From Chloroflexota bacterium (GTDB taxonomy: Bacteria > Chloroflexota > Anaerolineae > B4-G1), in assembly GCA_024232355.1 (NCBI GenBank), contig JAAEPW010000033.1:1-64000 (forward strand): 64,000 nucleotides of DNA, written 5' to 3'. Shown here piece after piece: positions 1 through 8,563 of this stretch. Each line of letters starts with the position of its first letter. The stretch's first letter is position 1. The position numbers and the translations under genes are program-made. The notes below the pieces were generated by a model that did no database searches, was not told where the DNA came from, and saw nothing but the letters and a program-made list of their open reading frames with translations.

Positions 1-805
1 AACGTTCATTATCCGTGTTATTGGCCGAAAATGACCGTTTTCGTGGCTTTATCAGGTTATTTCGACTTTGCACTCGCTGTATTGGGGTGCTAGTCCCAAA
101 ACGGCCAAACCAAATGGGCAAGTTATTAAATTCTCGTTCCTTACCGATCTGCGAGATGTTGAGCAAGCGGGGTAATTCCGTAACAGAATGAATTATCTCG
201 CGGACTGGGTATGGTCGAAACTCGCCCCGCGTGGTTGCCCCAGAAAGAACGGCGATAAAGTCGATATGCGCCCTTTTGGCCGTTTCGGCGTCCGTGAGGC
301 TGTCTCCCAGGTACAGGCTCTGTTCGACTCTAACGCCTAACTTGGCCAGAGCCATATAAAGCCCTGTTGGATCGGGTTTCTTTATCGAAACATCCTCGCC
401 ACCCATGATCACATCAAAATAGCCCAAGTATGCGTGCCTTTTCAATATGTCGATGATACGGTATCGGAACTTTGTTGATACAATGCCCGTTTTGATTTGG
501 TGGCGGCGTAGAGCCTTCATAACAGGCTCTATGCCGTCAAACAGTCTCGTGTTTTCGGTCATGACCTGGTCTGCCCGTTCGACGAATTTTCGTGCAAAGA
601 CGTTCGCTTTGGACATTTCTCCAGTCCCTGTCAATTGGAAAAAAGTTTCCGAGAGGGACAAGCCGATGGTTCTACTGATCTCGACAAACGATTTCTCCGG
701 AAGGGACATTTCCTTAAAGGCAAAATTCACACAATCAAAAACACCCTGGGATGAATCGGCCAATGTATAGTCAAAATCAAACAGAATTGCTTTGAGATTG
801 TTCAT
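1..805 (-). CDS. HAD-superfamily phosphatase (phosphoglycolate phosphatase-like), 3' end outside window
   Basis: The reverse strand reads from an ATG at 805 and stays open to the window edge, so the C-terminus is missing. HAD motif I is visible near residue 10 as FDFDYTLADS, motif II as the short VST, the conserved Lys in SIKKPDP, and motif III/IV as GDSLTDAE. A helical cap lies between motifs I and II. The family removes phosphate from small metabolites such as 2-phosphoglycolate or sugar phosphates in the cytoplasm; the substrate cannot be read here. The open frame already exceeds 265 codons, longer than the usual 210-230, so there is a C-terminal extension of unknown nature. The upstream neighbour is the TPR-STAS gene, separated by a hairpin. 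Confidence 0.8.
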   Translation of the reverse strand, partial: MNNLKAILFDFDYTLADSSQGVFDCVNFAFKEMSLPEKSFVEISRTIGLSLSETFFQLTGTGEMSKANVFARKFVERADQVMTENTRLFDGIEPVMKALRRHQIKTGIVSTKFRYRIIDILKRHAYLGYFDVIMGGEDVSIKKPDPTGLYMALAKLGVRVEQSLYLGDSLTDAETAKRAHIDFIAVLSGATTRGEFRPYPVREIIHSVTELPRLLNISQIGKEREFNNLPIWFGRFGTSTPIQRVQSRNNLIKPRKRSFSANNTDNER

Positions 806-831
806 ATTTTTCCACCTTGCGCAACTCGACG

Positions 832-861
832 AAAAGCTCAGTCATCAAGCGACTGAGCTTT
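832..861 (-). terminator. Hairpin between the TPR-STAS gene and the HAD gene
   Basis: A perfect 10-bp inverted repeat (AAAGCTCAGT / ACTGAGCTTT) with a 9-nt loop follows the stop of the TPR-STAS gene. In the minus-strand RNA the stem is followed by only four T residues, so it is a weak or attenuating terminator. Confidence 0.5.
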
Positions 862-900
862 CTACTGCGCTCTTGAACCTCCAAAAGTATTTGTTTCGAC

Positions 901-3198
901 CTACCCGGCGATGCGTCGTCCCATCCTGGATAATGCAACCAGCAGCCCGTTCTGCAAGTCGGGTAGAGTTTCAATGCCAGTCCAGTCGATGCCCAGATCA
1001 ACGATCGTTTCAGCCACAGCATCAGATATGCCGGTGATGATGGTGTAGGCACCTTTGAGTCGTGCTGCCTGGATCGTCTTGTTCAAATGATTCGCCACGC
1101 CACTGTCTACAATGGGGACGCCGGTGATGTCCAGGATCACGATTTTGGCTTGGTGCTCTCTGATCCCGGCGAGCAAAGAGCGGGTGATATCTCGGGCCCG
1201 CATCGAATCGATGCTGCCGATCAATGGCATCACAATGATGCGCTTTACGATGGGAATAATCGGCGTGGAGAGTTCCTGGAGCGCGTGCTTTTGCGCTTCG
1301 ATGATTTCTTGCTGTAGTTGCAGACTCTCTGCTTGTACACGCTCTCGCTCGGCGACCTCTTGTTTCAATTGGGCGGTTCGTTCCTCAACCTGCCCTTCTA
1401 CTTGTTCGTATGCTTTTTGAAGCGCCTCTTTTGCCTGTTTGCGGTCGGTGATATCACGACCGATGGCCGTAAAAAAGATTTCCTCTTTTATTTTCCAGGT
1501 CGCAAGGGAAAGCTCCAATGGAAACTCTGTAAAAGTATCTGTTGCACTGTCTCTTCTGATCCCCGTGACCTCGATCATTTTTCCGATCAGGTCCGATTGC
1601 CCTGTCTCGGCCACGCGCTCCATCTCGCGCTGGAGCATCTCGTGGACGTCCGGGGGTACGATCGAACTCAACAGTTGCCCCCGAGATTCACCAGGCTCAT
1701 GACCAAAGATATTCTGGGCCGCCTCATTCCAGAAAAAAATATACTCGTAGGTGTCGAAAATGATGATCGCATCACTGGCTGTTTTGGCGATGGAGAGAAA
1801 GCGTTCTTCACCTTCCCACATTGTTTCCTCTGTACGTTTCATCTCAGCCGCCACCATCTCCAACTCGGCGACTCGGCGGCGTGTTTTCACCAATTCACTG
1901 ACAAGTTGGGCTTGTGTTTTGTGCTCGTCAGCCACGTCATCGCCTTTGTCATCCACAGGTACAGATTCCGCAAACTTGTGTACCAACTGCAGTATCTCAT
2001 TGTGAGCAGTCACATTCTCCAGAAACAAGAGTTTTACTCTTTCGTCCCTGATCCGAGCGGCTTGCTGTTGCAACAAACGGTACCCTGCGTTCAGAATCAC
2101 TTCGGCACGGGGGTCTTGATTGGCATGTAGAACGTGGTAGCAGGTTAGATACACCCGAAGCGGTTCCTCTAGACCGTGCAAATCTCCATCTATCAGGTGG
2201 TTTAGGATCTTTTCCACGTAGGCTTGAGCTTGGGTTTGATCACTTTGAGCCAGGGAAACGCGGGCTAAACCAGCCAGTGTTTCCATAATCAAGTTATGCG
2301 TTCCTAACTCTTGCCTGATGGTTACGGCTTTTTGATACATCTCAATGGCTTCTGCCAGTCGCCCCAGCTCTGTTAGCGCGTGCCCCGCGTTCGTCAGGGC
2401 GTATCCTTGAGAGCGCAAGCTGCCGATATCGCGCGCAATGCCAAGTCCTTGCTGGTCGTATTCCAGGGCGGTTTCATTGTCACCCAGGTTGTGTATTAGC
2501 AATCCCAGATTCAGTAAAGCCCTGCCCTCACTCTCTCGATCATCGAGCCGGCGAGATATGTCGAGCGCTTGTTCCTGACAGGCCCTGGCACCGTCATAGT
2601 CACCTTGCAGATGCAAGACCCAGCCGACGTTGCCAAGTACTATGCCCTCGTCTCGTGGTTCGTCCATCTGGCGAAAAATACGCAGCGATTGTTCCAAGTA
2701 GGCATACGCCCGATCATAGTCGCCGGTTTCGGTAAAGATGAGACCCAGGCCATTAAATGCCCACCCTTCACCCATCTGGTCGCCAATCTCGCGAGAGATG
2801 CGCAAGAACAACCGGTGATAGGTTTTGGCCGTATCATAATCGCCTCGATCCCAGTAAACACGTCCCAAGAAGTCCAAGCAGTTTGCTTCAACCTGGCGAT
2901 CTTTTGCTGTCTGAGCCAGAGTCACTGCATGCTCAAGTTGGGTTTGTGCTTTATCATAGTTTCCTTGCCGGAATAGGACTTGTCCCCATCGCTGGTACCC
3001 TGCTGCTTCTTTTCCCGTATTTTGGGCTTTTTGGGCCAACTCAATGGCCCGTTGAGCTGCCGTGATCGCGGTCAGATAATCACTAGCTTGATCGGCATCC
3101 TCGGCTTGGCGCAGGGCTATGTCGATTGGGTGCTCATTCTCATCCAATGTCTGATCCGGTTTCCCGGATTTTTCTTCGTCCAACCTATTTGCAGTCAT
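901..3198 (-). CDS. TPR-PAS-STAS protein, RsbR/stressosome-like sensor
   Basis: 765 residues. Residues about 25-400 are tandem tetratricopeptide repeats with the repeating pattern of A-x-x-x-x-x-x-A and G-D-Y-D-x-A. Around 455-590 a PAS domain follows (IIIFDTYEYIFFWNEAA, ending in the PAC-like GRDITDRK). Next come a coiled coil rich in E, Q and R (about 590-645) and a C-terminal STAS domain (about 650-765). The STAS domain carries DITGVPIVDSGVA, which matches the region of RsbR/RsbS phosphorylated by RsbT kinases. This suggests a scaffold or sensor in a stressosome-type partner-switching pathway. No RsbT kinase or RsbX phosphatase is nearby. A TPR front end on an RsbR-like protein is unusual. 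ATG chosen because the TPR region begins shortly after it. Confidence 0.82.
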   Translation of the reverse strand: MTANRLDEEKSGKPDQTLDENEHPIDIALRQAEDADQASDYLTAITAAQRAIELAQKAQNTGKEAAGYQRWGQVLFRQGNYDKAQTQLEHAVTLAQTAKDRQVEANCLDFLGRVYWDRGDYDTAKTYHRLFLRISREIGDQMGEGWAFNGLGLIFTETGDYDRAYAYLEQSLRIFRQMDEPRDEGIVLGNVGWVLHLQGDYDGARACQEQALDISRRLDDRESEGRALLNLGLLIHNLGDNETALEYDQQGLGIARDIGSLRSQGYALTNAGHALTELGRLAEAIEMYQKAVTIRQELGTHNLIMETLAGLARVSLAQSDQTQAQAYVEKILNHLIDGDLHGLEEPLRVYLTCYHVLHANQDPRAEVILNAGYRLLQQQAARIRDERVKLLFLENVTAHNEILQLVHKFAESVPVDDKGDDVADEHKTQAQLVSELVKTRRRVAELEMVAAEMKRTEETMWEGEERFLSIAKTASDAIIIFDTYEYIFFWNEAAQNIFGHEPGESRGQLLSSIVPPDVHEMLQREMERVAETGQSDLIGKMIEVTGIRRDSATDTFTEFPLELSLATWKIKEEIFFTAIGRDITDRKQAKEALQKAYEQVEGQVEERTAQLKQEVAERERVQAESLQLQQEIIEAQKHALQELSTPIIPIVKRIIVMPLIGSIDSMRARDITRSLLAGIREHQAKIVILDITGVPIVDSGVANHLNKTIQAARLKGAYTIITGISDAVAETIVDLGIDWTGIETLPDLQNGLLVALSRMGRRIAG

Positions 3199-3388
3199 CT
3201 ACAACCTCCGGACATGAGAGTGGTCTTTGCTTTTGTTTGACGAATTTATTCCTTCATCGCCTTTAGCAAAGACGCTACCTCGACTCGCCCGCAAAAAAAC
3301 TATTTCCAGTTTAGACAATCTCGTTTCACACGTACACTTGTGCAGTATATGACTATAATATTAGTTTACCACAAGCGACTGCTTTGGG

Positions 3389-3694
3389 CTACTTGCACTC
3401 GGTGTAACCTGATAGTACGAGGCTCATCCAATGATGGTACAGGTAGTCACCATCTAGGAATATCTCTTTGCGGATTGTGCCTTTAATCACGAAACCCTTC
3501 CATTCGTAAAGCCGGATGGCGCGTTCATTATCCGCACGCGAAGATTATTCCTGCGCCCAGTCGATGAGGGTGTCGAGCATCAAGGAGCCGATTCCAAGCC
3601 CCCAATACTGTTTGCGCACCGACATGCTGAATTTGTCGCGGTGTCGAATGTGTGGTCGGCAGCCTCCAGAAAAGTACAAGGCGGCAACAATCAT
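3389..3694 (-). pseudogene. GNAT acetyltransferase remnant, N-terminally truncated with an in-frame stop
   Basis: In one reverse frame the sequence reads as the C-terminal half of a Gcn5-related N-acetyltransferase: SMSVRKQYWGLGIGSLML (acetyl-CoA binding Q/R-x-x-G-x-G/A loop), LIDWAQE, then an in-frame TAA at 3545-3547, then RADNERAIRLYEWKGFV and a typical GTIRKEIFLDGDYLYHHWM ending. The residues normally lying between the helix and RADNERA are missing, so the stop coincides with a small deletion. The N-terminal half is absent, and the readable part ends a few bases from a terminal inverted repeat at 3697. It is not expected to make a functional enzyme. Confidence 0.75.
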
Positions 3695-3696
3695 AG

Positions 3697-3883
3697 TTTG
3701 ACAATGGCAGATTTAGGGTCAAAACGACAAAACCGTTGATATTCATTCCAGAGGAACGAGCATACCTAATGCGGTGCATTCAGAAATGCAAAGCGGCTCT
3801 TGCAAGACCCGCTCGCATTTCTGAATGCACCGCATTAGGGAATGCGCCACTCCTCTCAACAAGTAAAATGTGCCATTGTCAAA
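3697..3883. repeat. MITE-like element with 13-bp terminal inverted repeats
   Basis: TTTGACAATGGCA at 3697-3709 is matched perfectly by its reverse complement at 3871-3883, bounding 187 bp with no coding capacity. Inside lies a perfect 25-bp inverted repeat (3765-3789 and 3815-3839), with a smaller AGCGG/CCGCT pair in its loop. Terminal inverted repeats plus an internal hairpin and no gene fit a miniature inverted-repeat transposable element. No clear target-site duplication is visible. The left end abuts the truncated GNAT remnant. Confidence 0.6.
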
Positions 3884-3902
3884 GTAGTTAAAAGCAGACC
3901 AT

Positions 3903-5582
3903 TTAATCCACAATGATTGCCCTACGCCGGGCCAACAAACCCAAGGTAAGAAATAACACGCCGATGGACGACAAAGACCACGACATAATGTTAGCCCCCC
4001 CGGTGTCAGGAAGGGTTGCTGGAGTTTGCTCGGCAGGCGATCCGGTTACAATTCTGCCATCGAGTTGAACGTTGATGGGACTAGAGGTTTGGATAAATTC
4101 GCGTACCTCATCCCACACATCGAGGCCGGTTTCTGTATAGGAGGCCTGGGCAAAAATGTCCTTATAGCCTCCGGCAAATAGCCCCTGATAGTTGCTGGTA
4201 GCCACCTGGTAAGTTTGGGCAGAGTCAAGAGAGCTGTAACCGGCAGCAGGGTCGGTGGGATCGTCGAGTATCTGAATATTGGCAGCCTTGTCCGCCACGA
4301 TATTGAAACGCACTCCCGACACCTGGGAAAAGAAATCTGACCCACTGCGAGACACACTCAAATCAAGCAACTCTTGTATCTGTGCTCCAGTCATATCATA
4401 GGCAAAAACCGCGTTTTTGTACGGCATGGCGGTCAATAAATCTTGCTCCAAAATTACGCCGGGCGGGATAGGCTGGCGAAAGCCACTGGCGGTAAAAATA
4501 GCCATATGAGTCTCGGCGGCGTCGCGGACAATATCCGTAACCATGTTGCCCAGTAGAGCCTCACCCGTGAACTGTCCTTCTGTCGAAAGCTCGACAGAAG
4601 TCTCACCGATTGGTTGGAAGAGATGGGCATAATCAGGATCGGCTTCCAGGTCTGTCTGCATTTGTGCGACTTGCTGCGCAACTTGGGGGTCCTCGGGCAA
4701 GTTGTTGCCCATTTGTACCAATTCGCCATTCACCTCATCCAAAACACCATTGCTAAAGGTAAATTCCACTTTGCTGACAAAAGTCAGATATTGGAACGGG
4801 GAGATGATCACCGTATTGGTGCCGGGAACAGGCGTCAACCCTTCTTTGTGATGACTGTGAGTGCCAAAGATAAGATCGATGCCGGGAACAGCTTGGGCCA
4901 AAGCAACATCGTCTTCATATAGCGCATGCCCGATCAGCACCACGGCATCCACCTGTTCATCTTCTCTCAGCGTTGTAACAATCTCTTGGGCAGTCTCTAC
5001 CCGGTCGGCAAGGCTCACGTCGGGAGCAGGCATTGTTTCCGGCTTGAGCAGCTGTTCGAAATCGGGGCCAACCACGGCAAACACGCCAATTTTTATTCCC
5101 TCCACGTCGAAAACCTCATAGGTTCTGCCATCTTGCTGAAATAGAGGTTCACCGTCACTATCCAGAACGTTGCTGCCCAAAATTGGATAATCGATCTCGG
5201 TTTGACACTGGGCAAAAACCTCGGCCCCATAATCGGCGTCGTGGTTGCCAAAGGCCATGGCCTCTACCAAGCCATTGAACCAAGACCACTCGGCGCATTG
5301 GTACTTGTCGGACCAGGCCGGAGACCCCTTGTTGATCATATCGCCGCCGCTAAAAATCAACGCGCCAGAATCATCGTCGTAGGTTTTGAGATAGGCAATG
5401 GCGCGGGCGACGCCTGCTGTGTCTGTTGCCCCTTGAAAATAAAAGGGAACCGCGTGGGAATGATAATCGCTGAAATGCAATAGTGTAATCGTGATATCCT
5501 GCTGGGCCGAAACAGACGGAATGCCTGGCAGCATCAATACAACTGTCGCAATGATCAGTATACGTGTACGTGCTCTCATCAT
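3903..5582 (-). CDS. Secreted 5'-nucleotidase / metallophosphatase (UshA family) with LPXTG-like C-terminus
   Basis: 559 residues with an N-terminal signal peptide (cleavage probably after VSAQ). The calcineurin-like metallophosphatase domain (about 30-260) shows the metal ligands in HFSDYHSH, SGGDMINKG, GNHD, GHALYED and GTHSHH. A 5'-nucleotidase C-terminal domain follows (about 320-490). Such enzymes release phosphate from extracellular nucleotides. The C-terminus has LPDTGG (about 524-529), a hydrophobic stretch and an RRR tail, the layout of a sortase cell-wall sorting signal. No sortase is in the window. The start is supported by a GAGGAG Shine-Dalgarno sequence ahead of tandem ATGs. The preceding gene is the GNAT at 5639-6067 on the same strand. 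Confidence 0.9.
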   Translation of the reverse strand: MMRARTRILIIATVVLMLPGIPSVSAQQDITITLLHFSDYHSHAVPFYFQGATDTAGVARAIAYLKTYDDDSGALIFSGGDMINKGSPAWSDKYQCAEWSWFNGLVEAMAFGNHDADYGAEVFAQCQTEIDYPILGSNVLDSDGEPLFQQDGRTYEVFDVEGIKIGVFAVVGPDFEQLLKPETMPAPDVSLADRVETAQEIVTTLREDEQVDAVVLIGHALYEDDVALAQAVPGIDLIFGTHSHHKEGLTPVPGTNTVIISPFQYLTFVSKVEFTFSNGVLDEVNGELVQMGNNLPEDPQVAQQVAQMQTDLEADPDYAHLFQPIGETSVELSTEGQFTGEALLGNMVTDIVRDAAETHMAIFTASGFRQPIPPGVILEQDLLTAMPYKNAVFAYDMTGAQIQELLDLSVSRSGSDFFSQVSGVRFNIVADKAANIQILDDPTDPAAGYSSLDSAQTYQVATSNYQGLFAGGYKDIFAQASYTETGLDVWDEVREFIQTSSPINVQLDGRIVTGSPAEQTPATLPDTGGANIMSWSLSSIGVLFLTLGLLARRRAIIVD

Positions 5583-5638
5583 TATTCTCCTCTCAGTTTT
5601 TTGTTTTACAATTACCGTTCTCTTTACGCCATACTTTT

Positions 5639-6067
5639 TTACAGTTGTTTCGTGAAAAAGTAGCGTTGATGCCCAGGAGGGAAATCGGGCAGTTCGCCAA
5701 AAACCTGATAGCCATGTTGTTTGTAAAAATCTGGCGCCTGAAAACTGAACGTGTCCAAATACACATTCTTTGCACCACGTTGCCGCGCCTCATTTTCAGC
5801 AGTCGTCAAAAGGCGATGGCCGTGCCCGAGACCACGAAGCTCGTCTTTTACCCACAACAAATCTAGGTAGAACCATCCCCAATAGACTTCGCCTAGCACA
5901 CCTCCCACAATTTCTTGGTCAGGCGTTTGAAGAACGAAACATAGGCGTTGAAACTTGTTGTCGCCCGCTTGTTGTTCGTTGTAATTACCAACACCTCGTC
6001 CAATTATGCCCCAGGCCGATTCTTCAGGCTTGTCAACGTAGACGATTTTATATTCTTTATCCATCAT
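5639..6067 (-). CDS. GNAT-family N-acetyltransferase
   Basis: 142 residues covering one complete GNAT fold. LDLLWVKDELRGLGHGHRLL holds the acetyl-CoA pyrophosphate-binding loop (R-G-L-G-H-G), followed by the helix AENEARQRGAKNVYLDTFSFQAPDFYKQHGY, the usual beta5 plus DFY-x-x-x-G-Y ending. The family acetylates amines of small molecules or proteins; the substrate is not deducible. AGGAG lies just upstream of tandem ATGs. It is unrelated in detail to the broken GNAT at 3389-3694. Confidence 0.85.
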   Translation of the reverse strand: MMDKEYKIVYVDKPEESAWGIIGRGVGNYNEQQAGDNKFQRLCFVLQTPDQEIVGGVLGEVYWGWFYLDLLWVKDELRGLGHGHRLLTTAENEARQRGAKNVYLDTFSFQAPDFYKQHGYQVFGELPDFPPGHQRYFFTKQL

Positions 6068-6106
6068 GTTTACTCCTTTCTTATCAATTTCGATTTCTTT
6101 CCAATA

Positions 6107-6475
6107 TCAGTGCCTGATCAACCACAGTATACGATCGTATGAGGTGACGTAATGAACGGTTACCATGATGCCCAAAGCCCAACTTGACCTCGTGGCTCCT
6201 AGATCATAAAGTGCCCAGGTAGCCAAGAGAAAAATTACCAACTCGATCGCTAAACGAAGAATCCCCGGTACTGGAATTGGAGCTTTTCCCGAACGGCTGG
6301 GATCATTGGGAACAGTAAATGTACCCCACACAATAGCAATGATCATTGGAATACCCAACGCCAGAAAAAATCGAAACCAGCTTTCACTCTGCCGCCAACC
6401 CCAAACGCCCATTGCCAGCAGAGCCGATATTTCAAGTAGAAATCGAATAGCGAGATTGATTGGATGTGATCCCAC
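6107..6475 (-). CDS. YrdB-like (DUF2568) small membrane protein
   Basis: About 122 residues from a GTG at 6475, which has GAAGGA at good spacing. An upstream ATG at 6568 would add 31 hydrophilic residues that lack family resemblance. The protein begins HPINLAIRFLLEISALLAMGVWGW and has four hydrophobic segments, with the conserved GTFTVPNDPSRSGKAPIPVPG loop typical of the YrdB/DUF2568 family. Function is unknown. It lies upstream of the GNAT on the same strand. Confidence 0.75.
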   Translation of the reverse strand: MGSHPINLAIRFLLEISALLAMGVWGWRQSESWFRFFLALGIPMIIAIVWGTFTVPNDPSRSGKAPIPVPGILRLAIELVIFLLATWALYDLGATRSSWALGIMVTVHYVTSYDRILWLIRH

Positions 6476-6596
6476 AACCTGTCCTTCAAGTATGAATTTC
6501 TTGTGTTTTGAGAAAGGGTGACTTTTTTCGTGCTTGTGACTGGTCTTGTAGCGAAAATCGGCTTGCACAACTGCTCAACAGGTGATGTGTAGATTG

Positions 6597-7139
6597 CTAG
6601 TCGTGCTGCGTACCATCGGGCAGAGTCGCCCCGGCGAGAGACTTGGCGTCGTCCAGTTGATCAACGTTTACCTGGGCGTCCGTCAGGTTGGCCCCACTCA
6701 GGTCGGTTTGGAAGAGGATGGCGCCCGTCAGATTTGTCCTGCTCAGATTGGCTTTGCTCAGGTCGGCCCCGCTCAGGTCAACCCCAGTGAGATTAGCATT
6801 GCTCAGGTTCGCTCCGTTCAATTTGGCTTGAAAGAGAAGCGCCTGGAACAGATCGGCATCGCTCAGATTGGCCCCGGTTAGATTGGCTCCGATCAGGTTG
6901 GCATCGCGCAGGTTGGCCTTGATCGGATCTGCTCCGGTCAGATTGGTGCCGCTCAGCTTGGCGCCGCTAAAATCTACCTCGCTCAAGTTGGCCCCGATTA
7001 GATTGGCCTTGCTCAGGTTGGCCTCGTGAAAGTTGGCCTGGCGTAGGGTTGCGACGCCCAGGTTGGCCGCTTCCAGATTTACCCCGGCAAAGTCGCGTTC
7101 TCCATCTCGATACCGTTTGATAAGCTCTTTTCCGTTCAA
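6597..7139 (-). CDS. Pentapeptide-repeat protein
   Basis: About 180 residues from a TTG at 7139 preceded by AGAGG; an ATG at 7202 would overlap the thioesterase gene. After a short head (NGKELIKRYRDGERDF) nearly the whole protein is A(N/D)LxX repeats, such as ANLIGANLSEVDF and ADLSKANLSRTNL. This pattern folds as a right-handed quadrilateral beta-helix. Some members mimic DNA and bind gyrase, but most have no known role, and none is implied here. The repeats make the DNA internally repetitive. Confidence 0.85.
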   Translation of the reverse strand: MNGKELIKRYRDGERDFAGVNLEAANLGVATLRQANFHEANLSKANLIGANLSEVDFSGAKLSGTNLTGADPIKANLRDANLIGANLTGANLSDADLFQALLFQAKLNGANLSNANLTGVDLSGADLSKANLSRTNLTGAILFQTDLSGANLTDAQVNVDQLDDAKSLAGATLPDGTQHD

Positions 7140-7191
7140 TGTCTGACCTCTTTTTCCGCCATATGGTAGCTGACAACAAGTCAGGCCATTC

Positions 7192-7620
7192 CTAGGGCGC
7201 ATCCGAAATGACGACGAACGTGCCCATCGCGTGCCCGACTAGTTGGTCTTGTTCATCATACACGTGCATTTCCACAATGTCCTGCCGCTTGCCGCTCTTG
7301 ATGATCTGCCCAACAGCGCGCAACGACGTGCGCACAGCAGGCTTGAGAAAATGAATGGACAGCTCGGAAGTGACGACGCCAAGTTCGCCTTGATTCCCCT
7401 CCCGCGAGCCCGCGGACGTGAACCAGCCGGCGGTGTCCAGCATCGTCGCGTACACGCCGCCGTGGGTGGCTTTTAGTGCATGGTCCAGGTTGGGATTGTA
7501 GGGCAGTTCGACGATGGCGCGGCCTTGATCGTCGAACCGGAGCCGCATCCCAAAGTGGCGGGCGATAGGAGCCTCCTCGTTGAACATTTGGGTCAGTTTG
7601 TCTCTCAGCGATATGGTCAT
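7192..7620 (-). CDS. PaaI-like hotdog-fold thioesterase
   Basis: About 142 residues from the ATG at 7620, the best placed after GCAGGAGC; in-frame alternatives lie at 7626 and 7638. The motif HGGVYATMLDTAGWF carries the active-site HGG and Asp of the 4HBT/PaaI family, which hydrolyses acyl-CoA thioesters in the cytoplasm. The central helix and the sheet strands (SIHFLKPAV, VEMHVYDEQDQLVGHAMGTF) are complete. It lies 25 nt downstream of the sugar isomerase and probably shares its transcript. Confidence 0.85.
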   Translation of the reverse strand: MTISLRDKLTQMFNEEAPIARHFGMRLRFDDQGRAIVELPYNPNLDHALKATHGGVYATMLDTAGWFTSAGSREGNQGELGVVTSELSIHFLKPAVRTSLRAVGQIIKSGKRQDIVEMHVYDEQDQLVGHAMGTFVVISDAP

Positions 7621-7645
7621 GGTCATTGCTCCTGCCAACGCGGCG

Positions 7646-8503
7646 TTATAGAAATGATCGCACCTGTTTCAAGCTCTCTTCCAGGTCCGGCTTGCTGTTG
7701 ACCTCTAGGATTACCGGGCCATCAAAGCCGATCTCGTCCAGCTTGTGCAGAAAGGCGGCGGTGTCAATCTGGCCCTGGCCCAGAGCCAAGTGGTCGAGGG
7801 TGTGGGTGTGCCCGCCTGCGGATTCGGTCACAAAGTCGTGCAGATGCACCTCACGGATGCGGGCGCCGTGCTGCGCGACAAAGTCAAAGGCGTCGCCGTC
7901 ATCCCTGTAGGCCAAGTGTCCCACGTCCAGGCAGATGCTGACCCCGTACTGCTCGATCAAGGGCAGCGCCACGTCAAAAGACGGAGTCTCCAGGTTCTCC
8001 ACGCACAGGTCGCGCGGATCGACGAGTTCGCACACCTCGGCCAAGCTGCGCCCCGCCTGGGCCATCAGCCCGACGAAAACCGCCGGGCGCGTGGGAGAAT
8101 TGGCCAGGATGGTGTTGATCTCGATGGTCGTATTGCCCCATAGGTGCAGCACGTAGGTGCTCACCTCCACGGGCCGAGTCAGTTCGATAGCCTGGCGGAA
8201 GCAGTTCACACTGGCCTGGCGCACGGGTTCGTTCAGACTTGCCGCATCAAGCCACATAAAAGGCAGGTGGGCGGTGCACACAAAGCCCAGCTCTTGTTGC
8301 AGGTCAGCGACGGCGGCGTAGAACCCGGCGTCGAACACGGAGGGGTAGACGATACCCATATCCATCCCCAACTCTACTGCCGACAGGCCATACTCTTCGA
8401 CCAGTTGGCGCATGGATGCCAGACGGTGAGCCCGTGATTCCTCGGGCTGCCAAGGATTCACCACCCAACCGGCCAACGGAATGTTTGTCGTCCCGATCTT
8501 CAT
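7646..8503 (-). CDS. Sugar phosphate isomerase/epimerase-like TIM-barrel protein
   Basis: 285 residues of the xylose isomerase-like/AP endonuclease 2 superfamily. Metal-ligand strands are visible: CVENLETPSFD, ICLDVGHLAYRDDGD, REVHLHDF and a C-terminal VILEVNSKPDLEESL. Members isomerise or epimerise sugars or inositols; the substrate is unknown. The start has TGAGGA upstream. A good promoter (8535-8563) lies 30 nt ahead, making this the first gene of a short unit with the thioesterase. Confidence 0.8.
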   Translation of the reverse strand: MKIGTTNIPLAGWVVNPWQPEESRAHRLASMRQLVEEYGLSAVELGMDMGIVYPSVFDAGFYAAVADLQQELGFVCTAHLPFMWLDAASLNEPVRQASVNCFRQAIELTRPVEVSTYVLHLWGNTTIEINTILANSPTRPAVFVGLMAQAGRSLAEVCELVDPRDLCVENLETPSFDVALPLIEQYGVSICLDVGHLAYRDDGDAFDFVAQHGARIREVHLHDFVTESAGGHTHTLDHLALGQGQIDTAAFLHKLDEIGFDGPVILEVNSKPDLEESLKQVRSFL

Positions 8504-8534
8504 CTCGTATCCTCACAAGTTTGCCGATATACCA

Positions 8535-8563
8535 AGTATAACATAATGGCATCCAAGGGGCAA
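8535..8563 (-). promoter_or_regulatory. Sigma70-type promoter for the sugar isomerase operon
   Basis: On the minus strand TTGCCC (8558-8563) and TATACT (8535-8540) are separated by exactly 17 nt and point at the gene starting at 8503. Its -35 box abuts the -35 box of the divergent promoter. Confidence 0.6.

Noticed and set aside
3545..3547. Stop-codon recoding in the GNAT frame
   Set aside because: Residues normally present at that point are missing and the N-terminus is gone, so decay explains it better.
6597..7139. Tandem DNA repeat or CRISPR-like array
   Set aside because: The periodicity comes from pentapeptide codons (15 nt) within a coding frame, with no spacers.
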